Shown one piece after another: positions 1 through 9,231 of a stretch of 64,000 nt of DNA. This stretch comes from Postechiella sp039985655 (GTDB lineage: Bacteria; Bacteroidota; Bacteroidia; Flavobacteriales; Flavobacteriaceae). The position numbers and the translations under genes are program-made. Every line of letters begins with the position of its first letter. The stretch's first letter is position 1. The notes under the pieces are model-generated. The model made no database searches, was not told where the DNA came from, and saw only the letters and a list, made by a program, of their open reading frames with translations. Location: contig JBDWSF010000018.1 of NCBI GenBank assembly GCA_039985655.1, forward strand, positions 434,001 to 498,000, in the 5' to 3' direction.

Positions 1-234
1 TGTCATAGAAATAACACCAACAACTCCTCGAAGTACAAGTAGTTTCTTGTTATTTCCTAAAAGCGGAATTTTATTTTTCAGTATAAACCCAAAAGTAAAA
101 AACAAGGAACCAATAGATCTAAAAAAAACAATTTGGTACGCACTAATATGTGTTAAATACTTAACCGTCGCATTCATACATGCAAAAGCCAAAGTGCTAA
201 TTAGCATAAACTTTATAGCCCTTTTAATTTCCAA
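1..234 (-). CDS. EamA/DMT-family transporter, N-terminal part only (cut by window edge)
   Basis: Reading the minus strand from about 234 into the left edge gives an open frame with no stop. It encodes a hydrophobic N-terminus typical of drug/metabolite transporters: a first helix ending FACMNATVKYL, then QIVFFRSIG, then the start of a third segment. The start is either TTG at 234, which overlaps the stop of the upstream exporter gene and gives the normal N-terminal length for the family, or ATG at 207. The gene follows another EamA exporter on the same strand with overlap or near-zero spacing, so the two are probably co-transcribed. The substrate cannot be told. The plus-strand open frame over the same bases (47-286) is judged to be its antisense shadow. 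Confidence 0.72.
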   Translation of the reverse strand, partial: MEIKRAIKFMLISTLAFACMNATVKYLTHISAYQIVFFRSIGSLFFTFGFILKNKIPLLGNNKKLLVLRGVVGVISMT

Positions 235-1138
235 TCGTTCGTGTTTTTATTTTCTTTCTTGTAGTAATAAAATAAACGCCAGTTAAAAGAATAAGAGCTG
301 CAATTCCAGTTTGAAGCGTTATAACTTCATCTAATACATACCAACCTAAGAGAATAGCTATTACTGGGTTTACATATGCAGAAGTCGATACTTTTTCGGT
401 TGATACTTCTTTAAGTAAATAATTAAAAGCAGTAAAAGCAACAATGCTACCAAATATAATTAACAAGATCATAGACCACTGTACTTCCATATTCCAGTTT
501 GAAGGTGCTACCCAAGTTTCATTAAAAATTAAACTAGAGATTGCTAAAAGTATTCCCGAAATCACCATTTGGTAGGCTGTACTAACAAAGAAATTAGTAG
601 GTAAATCAGCTTTAGATACAAATACGCTAGCATAGCTCCATCCTAAAACACAAGTGAGTATCATAAACATCCCTAAAAGGCTGTGATCGTTTGTAATAAG
701 TGTTTTTTGACTCACCAATAAGTACATTCCAAAAACACCTAAACTAACACCTATTAATGATTTTTTTTGCATTTTTTTACCATCGACAAGTCGCATAAGT
801 AGTAACACAAACAAAGGTTGCGTAGAAGCCTCAAGAGCAGCAAATCCAGTGTCCACATATTTTAATGCCCAGACAAAAATACCATTCCCATAAACTAGAA
901 ATAGAAATCCAGCAATAGTACAATTAAGAAATTGCTTCTTAGATATTTTTAAGCTTAATCCAATAACTTTGGCTATTATAAAAACGAGACAGCCAGCAGT
1001 AGTAAACCGTATAGATCCTACAAAAAAAGGGGGAAGTTGAGTAATTGCAATTTTATTAAGAAGATAAGTCGATCCCCAAATGACATAAACAGAAAAAAAA
1101 GCCAATATGATAAGTACTGACTTTTTTGATTTACTCAT
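224..1138 (-). CDS. EamA/DMT-family permease
   Basis: This 304-residue protein is almost wholly hydrophobic and has the two-fold repeat of about five helices each that marks the 10-helix drug/metabolite transporter superfamily. Family-type patches are visible: the first-helix motif VIWGSTYLLNKIA, the repeat-1 motif ALEASTQPLF near residue 100, and a second-repeat segment ending KVSTSAYVNPVIAILLGW near residues 250-265. It is an inner-membrane secondary carrier, and members export amino acids or other metabolites; the substrate is not inferable here. It lies about 45 nt downstream of the cold-shock-domain gene's stop only in the sense of neighbouring coordinates (both are on the minus strand, with this gene downstream), and it overlaps a second truncated EamA gene at its 3' end. 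Confidence 0.88.
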   Translation of the reverse strand: MSKSKKSVLIILAFFSVYVIWGSTYLLNKIAITQLPPFFVGSIRFTTAGCLVFIIAKVIGLSLKISKKQFLNCTIAGFLFLVYGNGIFVWALKYVDTGFAALEASTQPLFVLLLMRLVDGKKMQKKSLIGVSLGVFGMYLLVSQKTLITNDHSLLGMFMILTCVLGWSYASVFVSKADLPTNFFVSTAYQMVISGILLAISSLIFNETWVAPSNWNMEVQWSMILLIIFGSIVAFTAFNYLLKEVSTEKVSTSAYVNPVIAILLGWYVLDEVITLQTGIAALILLTGVYFITTRKKIKTRTIGN

Positions 1139-1184
1139 GTTTTATTTATAAAATGAAACGTTTTTACTTTTCAAAAAAGAAAAA

Positions 1185-1637
1185 TTAAATTTTCTTTACT
1201 CGAACAGCGTTCATTCCTTTTTGACCTCGTTCTAATTCGTAAGTAACTTTGTCGTTTTCAGTTATTTCTTCAAGAACACCACTAACATGTACAAAATATT
1301 TTTCTTGGTTTATACTATCTATAATAAAACCAAAACCTTTAGAATGATCGAAAAATGACACTTTACCTTCTTTATTTACTGGCTCCACTTCTTCTCTATC
1401 TTCTTTCTTCGGGATACCTAATTCAATACTTTCAGCTTCAACTTTTTCACGCATAGCTGGATCTGGCGGAGTATCTGTCAAATTACCATTAAAGTCTACG
1501 TATGCAAATTGAATTCCTTGTGGATTTTCTTTAGCTTCTGCTTTACGAGCTTCTTTTTTCTTTTGTTTTTCTTCTCTCTTCTTTAAGCGCTTTTTTTCTT
1601 TTTCTATTTTGTTAAATGTTACTTGTGATTTAGCCAT
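1185..1637 (-). CDS. Cold-shock-domain protein with long basic N-terminal extension
   Basis: This 150-residue protein has a C-terminal cold-shock domain (about residues 90-150) with RNP1-like KGFGFI (100-105) and RNP2-like YFVHVS (114-119), so it is expected to bind single-stranded RNA or DNA. The first 40 residues are almost all Lys/Glu/Arg (a charged helix, perhaps RNA-binding), followed by an acidic linker. Classical Csp proteins are about 67-70 residues, so this is a two-part flavobacterial form. A Bacteroidota -7 box lies on the minus strand at 1780-1787, giving a 5' leader of roughly 135 nt. Long AT-rich leaders are typical of cold-shock genes, so post-transcriptional control is likely; that last step is inference. 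Confidence 0.9.
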   Translation of the reverse strand: MAKSQVTFNKIEKEKKRLKKREEKQKKKEARKAEAKENPQGIQFAYVDFNGNLTDTPPDPAMREKVEAESIELGIPKKEDREEVEPVNKEGKVSFFDHSKGFGFIIDSINQEKYFVHVSGVLEEITENDKVTYELERGQKGMNAVRVKKI

Positions 1638-1779
1638 AGTTTATTCTTAGCAATTTTTATTAGTTAATAAATCATTCTCCTTATAATTAAGGATATATAA
1701 TATACGCTGATTTTTTAAATTTTCATAATTTTTTTAACAAAAAAACAGAAAAACAGCAATTTTTGCATTTTTAATTCTG

Positions 1780-1787
1780 CAAATGTA
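1780..1787 (-). promoter_or_regulatory. Promoter -7 box for the cold-shock-domain gene
   Basis: The minus strand reads TACATTTG, an exact match to the Bacteroidota -7 consensus TAnnTTTG. Transcription would start about 10 nt downstream and give a long untranslated leader before the start codon at 1637. No clear -33 TTTG was seen. Confidence 0.5.
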
Positions 1788-1843
1788 CGTTTATTTTGAA
1801 GATGACAGTAATTATTAATGTACTAAAACATTAAGCCAGATAA

Positions 1844-3397
1844 TTAATCTTCTGGCGGATACCCATGAATTTCTTCAAAAACTTCATCAAAATTAGTTCG
1901 TAAATACGAATTCAATTTCTTTCTGTATTCTCCACGTAACCATTCAACAAAGTTAAATGTACTTTTACTAATACATTTTGTGTAACGCTTTATTCTAAAA
2001 TCGATATCATCACCTAATTTCTTTGCCAATGCTAAAGCATCATAAACATCTTCACTATTTTCAATACAAATTTTTCCATGTTGCGCAATAGATCGTTCTA
2101 ATACTACTTTTGATGACTCTCCAGCTCTTATAGATTCTATATACGTTTTTTGAATATCGAAATGCACATCTTCAGACTTAGAGAATTCTGCCCTTAAATC
2201 ATCTGGCATCTCGTATCTAAAGTTGTTTTCTAATTCTTCATCACCCAGAATAGCATCCAAATAATAATTAGGCGATCTAAATATTTTTTGCCAATCTAAA
2301 TCATCTCCCCAAGGTCCAAATCTATGGAAGTTGTTACCTAAATCAATAACACTAAAAGACCCTTTATCTTTAAAGATACGAGAACCACGCCCAATCATTT
2401 GATAGTATAAAGTCAATGATTTGGTTGCTCTATTTAAAATAATACTTTCAACTGAAGGTTCATCAAAACCAGTAGTAAGTATGCTTACTGATGTTAAAAT
2501 AGCTCCAGGTGTGTTTTTAAACCACTCTAATATAAGCGCACGCTCTTTTTTAGAATTAGTGTTATCTAAATGCGCTACAGGATAACCCGCTCTTTTAAAA
2601 GTATCATACACATGTAAAGATGTATTAATACCGTTATTAAATATTAAGGTCTTCTTTCCTTTTGCACGTTCTTCATAGGCTTGTATTAACTTATCAAGCA
2701 TGCCATTATCGGTGTATAAATCTTCAGAAGATTTTACAGTATAATCTCCATTTGCACCAACAACTAACGATGTCAGTCCAACATTATATGAAAACATATC
2801 GGCACGAGCCAAAAACCCGTTATCGATTAACGATTCAATAGTTTCACCAACAATTAATTCATCATAATTATCAGTCATTGGAAGTTCCATATTAGAACTT
2901 AAAGGTGTTGCTGTAACACCAAGAATGAACGATTGACTAAAAAATTTGAAAAGTTTTGTAAACGAATTGTAATGCGCCTCATCAATAATAACTAAACCAA
3001 TATCAGAAATATCTAATTTATCATCAGTTAGTCTATTATTTAAAGTTTCAACCATAGCAACAAAGCAACTATAATCTGCTTGGTCATTTAAATTGGCTTT
3101 ACTTTCTACAACTTTATTATTTACACCAAACTCCGTTAACATTTTTGACGTTTGTCTACATAACTCAATTCTATGAGTCATCACCAATACTTTTTTATTG
3201 TGATGTTTTAGATATTGTCTTACTATTTCCGAAAAAATAACCGTTTTACCCCCACCTGTTGGTAATTGATATAAAAGATGATAATCTTTTGGAGATTCTT
3301 TAAAGCTTTGAAAAATTTTGTCAATAGCCCCTTTTTGGTAACTATATAAATCTTTACCTGCTTTTCTTTCTTCTATTTCTGTAGTGGATATCGACAT
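1844..3397 (-). CDS. DEAD/DEAH-box (superfamily 2) helicase
   Basis: This is a superfamily 2 helicase of the type related to UvrB/RecG/type-I-restriction motors. Numbered from the longer open frame that begins at 3436, Walker A PTGGGKT lies near residue 60, DEAH at 152-155, motif III-like GVTATP near 173, and motif VI QMIGRGSR at 346-353. The C-terminal part (about 370-530) is unassigned. I prefer the ATG at 3397 (517 residues, beginning MSISTTE) because the extra 13 residues of the longer version look like leader sequence. It stands alone, divergent from the sulfatase gene, with no restriction, CRISPR or defence genes nearby. It is probably an ATP-driven nucleic-acid translocase of unknown target. 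Confidence 0.85.
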   Translation of the reverse strand: MSISTTEIEERKAGKDLYSYQKGAIDKIFQSFKESPKDYHLLYQLPTGGGKTVIFSEIVRQYLKHHNKKVLVMTHRIELCRQTSKMLTEFGVNNKVVESKANLNDQADYSCFVAMVETLNNRLTDDKLDISDIGLVIIDEAHYNSFTKLFKFFSQSFILGVTATPLSSNMELPMTDNYDELIVGETIESLIDNGFLARADMFSYNVGLTSLVVGANGDYTVKSSEDLYTDNGMLDKLIQAYEERAKGKKTLIFNNGINTSLHVYDTFKRAGYPVAHLDNTNSKKERALILEWFKNTPGAILTSVSILTTGFDEPSVESIILNRATKSLTLYYQMIGRGSRIFKDKGSFSVIDLGNNFHRFGPWGDDLDWQKIFRSPNYYLDAILGDEELENNFRYEMPDDLRAEFSKSEDVHFDIQKTYIESIRAGESSKVVLERSIAQHGKICIENSEDVYDALALAKKLGDDIDFRIKRYTKCISKSTFNFVEWLRGEYRKKLNSYLRTNFDEVFEEIHGYPPED

Positions 3398-3549
3398 AAA
3401 TGCAAATTTGTAGCGTGCAAAAATAACACCTTTCATGCGTTTATGACGAATTATTGACTGGAAAATTCTATATTTTTTTAATATTTGTTGTTTAAAAGAT
3501 TAAACCTATTTGTTTAAAACAAGTCTATAAAGCTATAACCCCTATCAAA

Positions 3550-4908
3550 ATGAATATGAAATATTTGTCTATTTATCGCACAATCAAAATATTAGCCTTT
3601 TCAATTTTTATAATCTCTTGCAGTAATGGTAGTGATGATGCTATTGTTTCCGAAGTAGAGGAAGAAGAAGAAATTGAAGAAACCCCCAATGAGGAAAATA
3701 CCCCTCCTAATATCTTATTGATTATAGCTGATGATATGGGACTAGATGCAACACCTGGTTATAATGTTGGTACCACAAAGCCAAGTATGCCTACCCTTCA
3801 AAGCTTAATTGACACAGGAGTTCGTTTTAATAATTTATGGTCTAACCCAACATGTACTCCTACTCGTGGTACTATTATTACTGGTAAATACGGATTTAGA
3901 ACAGGAGTTACGAAAGTGGATGATCCGTTATCTACTACCGAAACGTCTATTCAAAAATACTTAGACACCTATACAAACTCGACATACAATCATGCTGTAA
4001 TTGGTAAATGGCATTTATCTAGAGATGATAATCACCCCAATAATATGGGTGTAAATCATTACGCTGGTACTTTAGGTGGTGGTGTGGCATCGTATACCAA
4101 TTGGAATTTAAATATTAATGGAACGACTACAACTTCATCCGAATATATAACAACTAAATTAACAGATTTAGCTATTGATTGGCTAGATGATCAAACAAAA
4201 CCATGGTTTTTATGGGTAGCCTATAATGCACCACATACACCCTTTCATTTACCTCCAGACAATTTACACTATCAAGGTGCTTTAGCATCAGATCAGACGA
4301 GTATTGACAGCAATCCACTACCCTATTATTTAGCAGCTATCGAGGCTATGGATACAGAAATGGGCAGGCTTATAAATTCGATGTCTCAAGAAGAAAAAGA
4401 CAATACCATAATTATATTTATTGGCGATAATGGTTCTCCTGGGCAAGTAGTTCAACAATACACCTCTAGACATGCAAAAGGAAGTGTTTATCAAGGTGGC
4501 GTTAATGTACCTATGGTTGTATCTGGAAAAGGCGTTACAAGGGCAAATGCTATCGATGATGCGTTAATTAATACCACAGATTTATATGCTACTATAGCTG
4601 ATATCGCAGAAACTGAAACTACAGAGATTAATGATAGTAAAACGTTCTTACCACTACTTACAGGTGATGCTTTTACACCACGTGATTTTATTTATGCTGA
4701 AGTAGGAGAAGATGATGGGACATCGGATGTAACAATAAGAAATGCAACGCATAAGTACATACTATTTAGCGATGGTTCTGAAGCTTTATTTAACTTAAGT
4801 AGCGATGAATTTGAAGAAACTAATCTTTTAAATGCAAACCAATTGCCTTTAAGTGCTTCTGATAGCGCCATGAAAGATGAATTAACAGCAAAACTTAATG
4901 CTTTATAG
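3550..4908 (+). CDS. Type I sulfatase lipoprotein
   Basis: The 452-residue protein starts with a lipoprotein signal ending IISC (Cys24) and an acidic linker, so it is predicted to be membrane-anchored in the cell envelope. The sulfatase fold follows: metal ligands DD at 61-62 in LLIIADDMG, and the formylglycine motif CTPTR at 102-106, where Cys102 would be oxidised by the maturase. GKWHL at 152-156 and GDNG at 292-295 supply further active-site residues. Type I sulfatases remove sulfate esters, in marine flavobacteria often from algal polysaccharides. No SusC/SusD pair, maturase or other sulfatase is adjacent, so the substrate is unknown. A strong terminator follows at 4931. Confidence 0.92.
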   Translation: MNMKYLSIYRTIKILAFSIFIISCSNGSDDAIVSEVEEEEEIEETPNEENTPPNILLIIADDMGLDATPGYNVGTTKPSMPTLQSLIDTGVRFNNLWSNPTCTPTRGTIITGKYGFRTGVTKVDDPLSTTETSIQKYLDTYTNSTYNHAVIGKWHLSRDDNHPNNMGVNHYAGTLGGGVASYTNWNLNINGTTTTSSEYITTKLTDLAIDWLDDQTKPWFLWVAYNAPHTPFHLPPDNLHYQGALASDQTSIDSNPLPYYLAAIEAMDTEMGRLINSMSQEEKDNTIIIFIGDNGSPGQVVQQYTSRHAKGSVYQGGVNVPMVVSGKGVTRANAIDDALINTTDLYATIADIAETETTEINDSKTFLPLLTGDAFTPRDFIYAEVGEDDGTSDVTIRNATHKYILFSDGSEALFNLSSDEFEETNLLNANQLPLSASDSAMKDELTAKLNAL

Positions 4909-4930
4909 ATGATATACAATTAATGTTAAG

Positions 4931-4985
4931 AACAAAGCAGCTGTATAAAAAATCTAGATTTTTTATACAGCTGCTTTGTTTTTTT
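4931..4985 (+). terminator. Terminator: perfect 50-bp palindrome plus T-run
   Basis: Bases 4931-4980 are a perfect inverted repeat (two 25-nt arms starting AACAAAGCAGCTG) followed by a T-run to 4985. It sits 22 nt after the sulfatase stop and is a strong intrinsic terminator. Because it is symmetric and A-rich on its left side, it could also work on the other strand. Confidence 0.9.
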
Positions 4986-5072
4986 ACGCTATTTTAAGTT
5001 TATCTATAAAATAATGAGGTATACTATAAACTAATTTATACTTTTAGATCTTATTTTATATTCTATAGACTC

Positions 5073-6083
5073 ATGCAGATTAACGATAAAAGCAAAATTA
5101 AAAGCTACCTAGCTTCAGATGAACGTTACAACACACTAAAATACAACCGAACAGGAAAAAGCGGTGTTTTGCTCCCTGCTATTTCTTTAGGTTTGTGGCA
5201 TAATTTTGGTTTTGTCGATGCCATTCAAAATGCTAGAACTGTTTTACGAACTGCTTTCGACTTAGGTATTACGCATTTCGATTTAGCCAATAATTATGGG
5301 CCTCCATACGGTTCTGCTGAAGAAAATTTCGGAACTATTTTAAAAGCCGATTTCAAATCTTATAGAGATGAATTATTTATAGCGACTAAAGCGGGTTACG
5401 ATATGTGGCCTGGGCCTTATGGTAATTTTGGTTCTAGAAAATATTTAATTTCGAGTTTAGACCAAAGTTTGAAACGTATGGGATTAGATTATGTTGATAT
5501 ATTTTATCATCATCGACCAGACCCTGATACACCTTTAGAAGAAACCATGGGTGCACTTGCAGATATTGTAAGACAAGGTAAAGCGCTTTATGTTGGTATT
5601 TCTAATTACCAAGCCGAAGATGCTGCAAAAGCAGCCGATATATTAAAAAACCTCAATACACCTTTTATTTTACATCAAGCACGTTACTCAATGTTCGATC
5701 GTTGGGTCGAAAACGGTTTATTAGAAACCTTAGAAGATAAAGGCGCAGGATGCATAGCATTTTCTCCATTAGCACAAGGCATGCTTACAGATAAATACTT
5801 AAAAGGTATTCCTAAAGGATCGAGAGCTGCTAAAGATTTAACCTATTTAAACACTGAGACGGTTACTAGTAATATTAAAAAGATACAGGCATTAAATACA
5901 ATAGCTCAAGAACGTGGGCAAAAATTATCTCAAATGGCAATTGCTTGGATTTTAAGACAACCACAAGTGGCTTCGGTGCTTATTGGAGCTAGTTCTTCAA
6001 ATCAATTAAAAGAAAATGTAAAAGCGCTTGATAATTTAAGTTTCACTGATGACGAATTGAAGTTGATAGATGGGATTGTGTAA
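5073..6083 (+). CDS. mgrA: Aldo/keto reductase, YghZ/MgrA (L-glyceraldehyde 3-phosphate reductase-like) group
   Basis: This 336-residue protein is a soluble NADPH-dependent reductase of the AKR14/Kv-beta-like group. The catalytic tetrad is visible as Asp70 and Tyr75 in FDLANNYGPPYGSAEENFG, Lys106 in IATKAGY, and His at about 146-147 in FYHHRPD. The C-terminal cofactor patch VLIGASSSNQL is present. E. coli YghZ and B. subtilis/Bacteroidota homologues share the GPPYGSAE signature and reduce L-glyceraldehyde 3-phosphate, methylglyoxal and related aldehydes, so detoxification is the likely role. It is a single-gene unit between the 4931 terminator and the palindromic element at about 6124. The gene symbol follows the family; the exact substrate is inferred. 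Confidence 0.88.
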   Translation: MQINDKSKIKSYLASDERYNTLKYNRTGKSGVLLPAISLGLWHNFGFVDAIQNARTVLRTAFDLGITHFDLANNYGPPYGSAEENFGTILKADFKSYRDELFIATKAGYDMWPGPYGNFGSRKYLISSLDQSLKRMGLDYVDIFYHHRPDPDTPLEETMGALADIVRQGKALYVGISNYQAEDAAKAADILKNLNTPFILHQARYSMFDRWVENGLLETLEDKGAGCIAFSPLAQGMLTDKYLKGIPKGSRAAKDLTYLNTETVTSNIKKIQALNTIAQERGQKLSQMAIAWILRQPQVASVLIGASSSNQLKENVKALDNLSFTDDELKLIDGIV

Positions 6084-6123
6084 TTTGTTATGTCAATTAA
6101 ATTTTAAAATAATTGTATATACG

Positions 6124-6290
6124 AAGTTTCCCTATATTTAGCAAGACGTTGCGTAATAGGCACAGCGTGTAAAAATAATTGCTATTTTTAGCCTAAACCG
6201 AGAGTCGTTGCATTTTTATTACACCTGATTTTCCTTCGGAAAATCCTTGCGCACAAAACCACGCTACCCTTACACATAAACGTTATACAT
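6124..6290 (+). repeat. Imperfect palindrome, attC-like element (family copy 1)
   Basis: The spacer before the 6296 gene holds a structured element whose 86-nt core (6199-6284, from CGAGAGT to AACGTT) aligns without gaps to 52740-52825 on the minus strand, with 65 of 86 identical by my count. It contains a small central hairpin (TTTTCC/GGAAAA around TTC). It ends 11 nt before the start codon. See findings. Confidence 0.65.
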
Positions 6291-6295
6291 TAAAA

Positions 6296-7114
6296 ATGAA
6301 AAACACATCACTGATTTTACTGATATTATTAACATTACTTTCTTGTAAAAAAGAAAAGATAACTGAAATAATTGTTATTGGAACTCTACATAAACCAGAA
6401 TCTAATTTTAATTCAGAGATTCTCTTTGATATATTCGAGGATGTAAAGCCTGATTTAATCTTGCTAGAAGGAGACTCTTCTTTTTTTACTACTGATTTTA
6501 GATTAAAAAAAGCCTTAAATAGTAATGAAGTTATGGCATCTGAAAAATATGCTAAAAAATACCCGATGACCAAATTAAGACCCTATGGATTTGAAGGTCG
6601 AATTCAACACAGAATAAATATTGGTTCACGTCCTACAGATGGATTAACTACAAAACTCCTAGACAGTTTAAATAAAACCAATTTATTATCTGTATCCGAA
6701 GCTAAGATTTTTAATAAATGGCAAGCTCTTTTAGAACCATTAAAAGTACAAGCTTCTAAGTCCCCTGAAAATTTCAATAATCCCACAACTGATAGTATTT
6801 GTGCCGAAAGACAGTATTATCAGTATAAAATGTTGACAAAAATAACAAATACGAGAGATGAATTTGCGAACCATTTTCATATTAAACCAAATGGACAAAA
6901 AATCAGTTATCGTGATGGATATCAATTGGCTAACGAGTTTTGGGATTTAAGAAATCAAACCATGGCAAAAAACATCATGAGAATGGCTGAACAAAACAAA
7001 GGAAAAAGAATTGTCGTTACAAATGGGTTTATGCATCGCTATTATCTCTTAAAGGAATTAAAAAGGTTGACCAAAAGAAAGCAGATTATCTTAAAAGAAT
7101 ATTATGAAAAATAA
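6296..7114 (+). CDS. TraB/GumN-like putative lipoprotein
   Basis: The 272-residue protein has a lipoprotein signal with Cys17 (LLTLLSCKK). The mature part starts with EIIVIGTLHKPES (GTLH at about 29-32), then DLILLEGD. Near the C-terminus it has VVTNGFMHRYYLLKEL. This arrangement, an N-terminal GxxH strand, an (I/L)LLEG(D/E) strand and a C-terminal G-x-x-H segment, resembles the TraB/GumN/ChaN (Tiki-like) fold, whose members include putative metal-dependent peptidases and haem-binding proteins. The match is by pattern only, so activity is not claimed. It is preceded directly by the imperfect palindrome at 6124-6290 and no operon partners are visible, which suggests a mobile or cassette-like gene. 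Confidence 0.7.
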   Translation: MKNTSLILLILLTLLSCKKEKITEIIVIGTLHKPESNFNSEILFDIFEDVKPDLILLEGDSSFFTTDFRLKKALNSNEVMASEKYAKKYPMTKLRPYGFEGRIQHRINIGSRPTDGLTTKLLDSLNKTNLLSVSEAKIFNKWQALLEPLKVQASKSPENFNNPTTDSICAERQYYQYKMLTKITNTRDEFANHFHIKPNGQKISYRDGYQLANEFWDLRNQTMAKNIMRMAEQNKGKRIVVTNGFMHRYYLLKELKRLTKRKQIILKEYYEK

Positions 7115-7308
7115 AACTATTGCTCATTTAAGGCAATCATAGTTTCATAGTGTTTTAAGAATATCTAGGGAATTCTACCGAATTTCTGATGCCTCACCTT
7201 CTTTTTTGCTAAATTCGTTGCTAAACTACTCAACTAATATTAAACAAAACGGTTGACATTAATACTGACCAATACTATATTAAAGACTACATAAAATTAA
7301 AGAAAACT

Positions 7309-9231
7309 ATGCAAATCAAAAACAATTTAAAAAGAATTTTAATACCTGCAATTTACATTGCCATAGTATTGGTATTTGTTGGATGTAATAATACAGTAAA
7401 GACAGACAAACAAGCTAGTCATAAACCAATCATTCCTCCTATGCCGAGATTACAGATGGATATAGCAGAAGAAAGTCCTGATTTACAATGGTGGCGTGAC
7501 GCTAAAATAACCCGTGAACAACGTTTAGAAGGTTGGCGTGATGCGCGATTTGGTTGTTTCATTCATTGGAATGCCTCTGCATTACTCGGAAGCACCTGGA
7601 AAGGAAAAGCCTATGGTGGTTATGGTGAGCACATACAACGTATGGCTAAAATACCTTGCGAGGAATACCGACGAGATGTTGTTGGTCGTTTTAATCCCAC
7701 CAAGTTCGATGCCGGTAAGTGGGCAGATATTATTCAAAAAGCGGGTATGCGATATGTAATAATCACAGCTAAACATCACGATGGATTTGCGGTGTACGAT
7801 TCGGATGCTAGTGATTATAATATCGTAAAAGCGACTCCATTTGGTCGTGATCCGATGTTAGAACTAAAAGCTGCTTGTGATAAAAATGGACTGAAATTCG
7901 GATTTTATTATTCACATGCATTTGACTGGGGGGAACCTAATGGACCTGGGAATGACTGGGATTATGAGAACCCTGGTGGTGACAAACATTTATTTGGAGA
8001 TCGTACATGGTACGATGAGCACCCAGAGATTACGCCTCGAATTCGTAAATATGTTGATGAGAAATCAATACCGCAAGTTCTAGAACTCATCAGTAAATAC
8101 GACCCTGATTTCTTATGGTTTGACACACCACATAAATTACCTCCCGAAGAGAACCTTCGTATTTTAGAAGCTGCTCGTGCTGCGAAACCAAGCATTGTAA
8201 TAAATAGTCGTGTTGTACAGCCTTATGATGGTGCACCAGCCCATTTTGGTGACTATGAAAGCACAGGTGATCGCGCTGTTGATTTCCCAGCAAGAGATGG
8301 TGATTGGGAAGCCATTCCTACGACCAATGAATCATATGGTTATAGTGAATCAGACAAGAGTCACAAGACGCCTGAATACCTTGTTCGCGTTTTGGTTAAA
8401 GCGGTAGCAAGAGGAGGAAATATGCTTCTCAATATTGGCCCTAAAGGCGATGGGATAATTGATACTCCTGATATTAATATACTTGAAGGTATAAGTCATT
8501 GGATGAATGTTAATAAAGCGAGTATTCACGGTACGGTTCGTACAACACTCCCAGTACAAGCATGGGGTGAATCTACAAGAAAGAAAAACACATTTTACTT
8601 ACATGTCTTTGATTGGCCTACTGACGGAAGTCTAAAATTAGGAGGCTTTTTAGGTAAGATAAATAAAGCATGGTTACTATCTGATAAAAACGAAACTGTT
8701 ATACCATATAAACGCACAGATGATATGACTATACAATTTGAGGTTTCAGCGGAAGCTCCTGATTTGAATAATAGTGTGATTGTTGTCGAAGTGGATGATG
8801 CAGAAAATGTAGATTCACATCGCCTAATTTCAACAACTCAAAACAATATGCTTCGTGCTTTCGATGGAATTGCTATTGGCGGTGACTTTAAATATGGAAA
8901 CGGTAAATCAACTAATAACGGTGTTTCTGGTTGGAAGGATAATGGTCAATCTATGACATGGCCAGTATATCTTTCTGAACCCGGTAAATTTAAGGTCGTT
9001 GCAGAATACAAGCCTTTCAAGCAATCAAATGAGTTTATTATTGAAGCTGGTAAGAACATACTCTCGGACACAACAAGATCCAACGAAAAAGGATTTATTA
9101 AGCATGATCTTGGAAATATGAATCTTTTAGCGGGAAATCAGATCATTAAGATACACGCTGACAGTATTCCTAAAAAGGATCTTATGAATCTACGTGCAGT
9201 ACATTTTATACCTTTATCTCAGGGCAAATAA
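7309..9231 (+). CDS. GH29 alpha-L-fucosidase lipoprotein
   Basis: The 640-residue protein begins with a lipoprotein signal (VFVGCNN, Cys26). The GH29 catalytic domain spans about residues 55-420: FGCFIHWNASALLGS (82-96), AKHHDGFAVYDS near 155-165, GFYYSHAFDW near 198-207, and DFLWFDTP, where Asp272 is the expected nucleophile. GGNMLLNIGPKGDG closes the barrel. A beta-rich segment runs to about 505, and a further beta-sandwich-like, possibly carbohydrate-binding region covers about 510-640. The enzyme should release alpha-L-fucose at the cell surface or periplasm. No SusCD pair, fucose catabolism genes or sulfatase adjoin it; the sulfatase at 3550 is 2.4 kb upstream. An intrinsic terminator follows at 9309. 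Confidence 0.92.
   Translation: MQIKNNLKRILIPAIYIAIVLVFVGCNNTVKTDKQASHKPIIPPMPRLQMDIAEESPDLQWWRDAKITREQRLEGWRDARFGCFIHWNASALLGSTWKGKAYGGYGEHIQRMAKIPCEEYRRDVVGRFNPTKFDAGKWADIIQKAGMRYVIITAKHHDGFAVYDSDASDYNIVKATPFGRDPMLELKAACDKNGLKFGFYYSHAFDWGEPNGPGNDWDYENPGGDKHLFGDRTWYDEHPEITPRIRKYVDEKSIPQVLELISKYDPDFLWFDTPHKLPPEENLRILEAARAAKPSIVINSRVVQPYDGAPAHFGDYESTGDRAVDFPARDGDWEAIPTTNESYGYSESDKSHKTPEYLVRVLVKAVARGGNMLLNIGPKGDGIIDTPDINILEGISHWMNVNKASIHGTVRTTLPVQAWGESTRKKNTFYLHVFDWPTDGSLKLGGFLGKINKAWLLSDKNETVIPYKRTDDMTIQFEVSAEAPDLNNSVIVVEVDDAENVDSHRLISTTQNNMLRAFDGIAIGGDFKYGNGKSTNNGVSGWKDNGQSMTWPVYLSEPGKFKVVAEYKPFKQSNEFIIEAGKNILSDTTRSNEKGFIKHDLGNMNLLAGNQIIKIHADSIPKKDLMNLRAVHFIPLSQGK

Noticed and set aside
47..286. 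79-codon plus-strand frame at the left edge
   Set aside because: It is antisense to two EamA transporter frames, including the truncated one, whose hydrophobic motifs explain the sequence.
7538..8559. Open frames of 65-77 codons on both strands inside the fucosidase gene
   Set aside because: They overlap a well-supported GH29 coding frame, have no start context or recognisable product, and look like chance open frames.
3550..9231. A polysaccharide utilisation locus
   Set aside because: No SusC/SusD, sensor or transporter genes lie between or next to the sulfatase and fucosidase.
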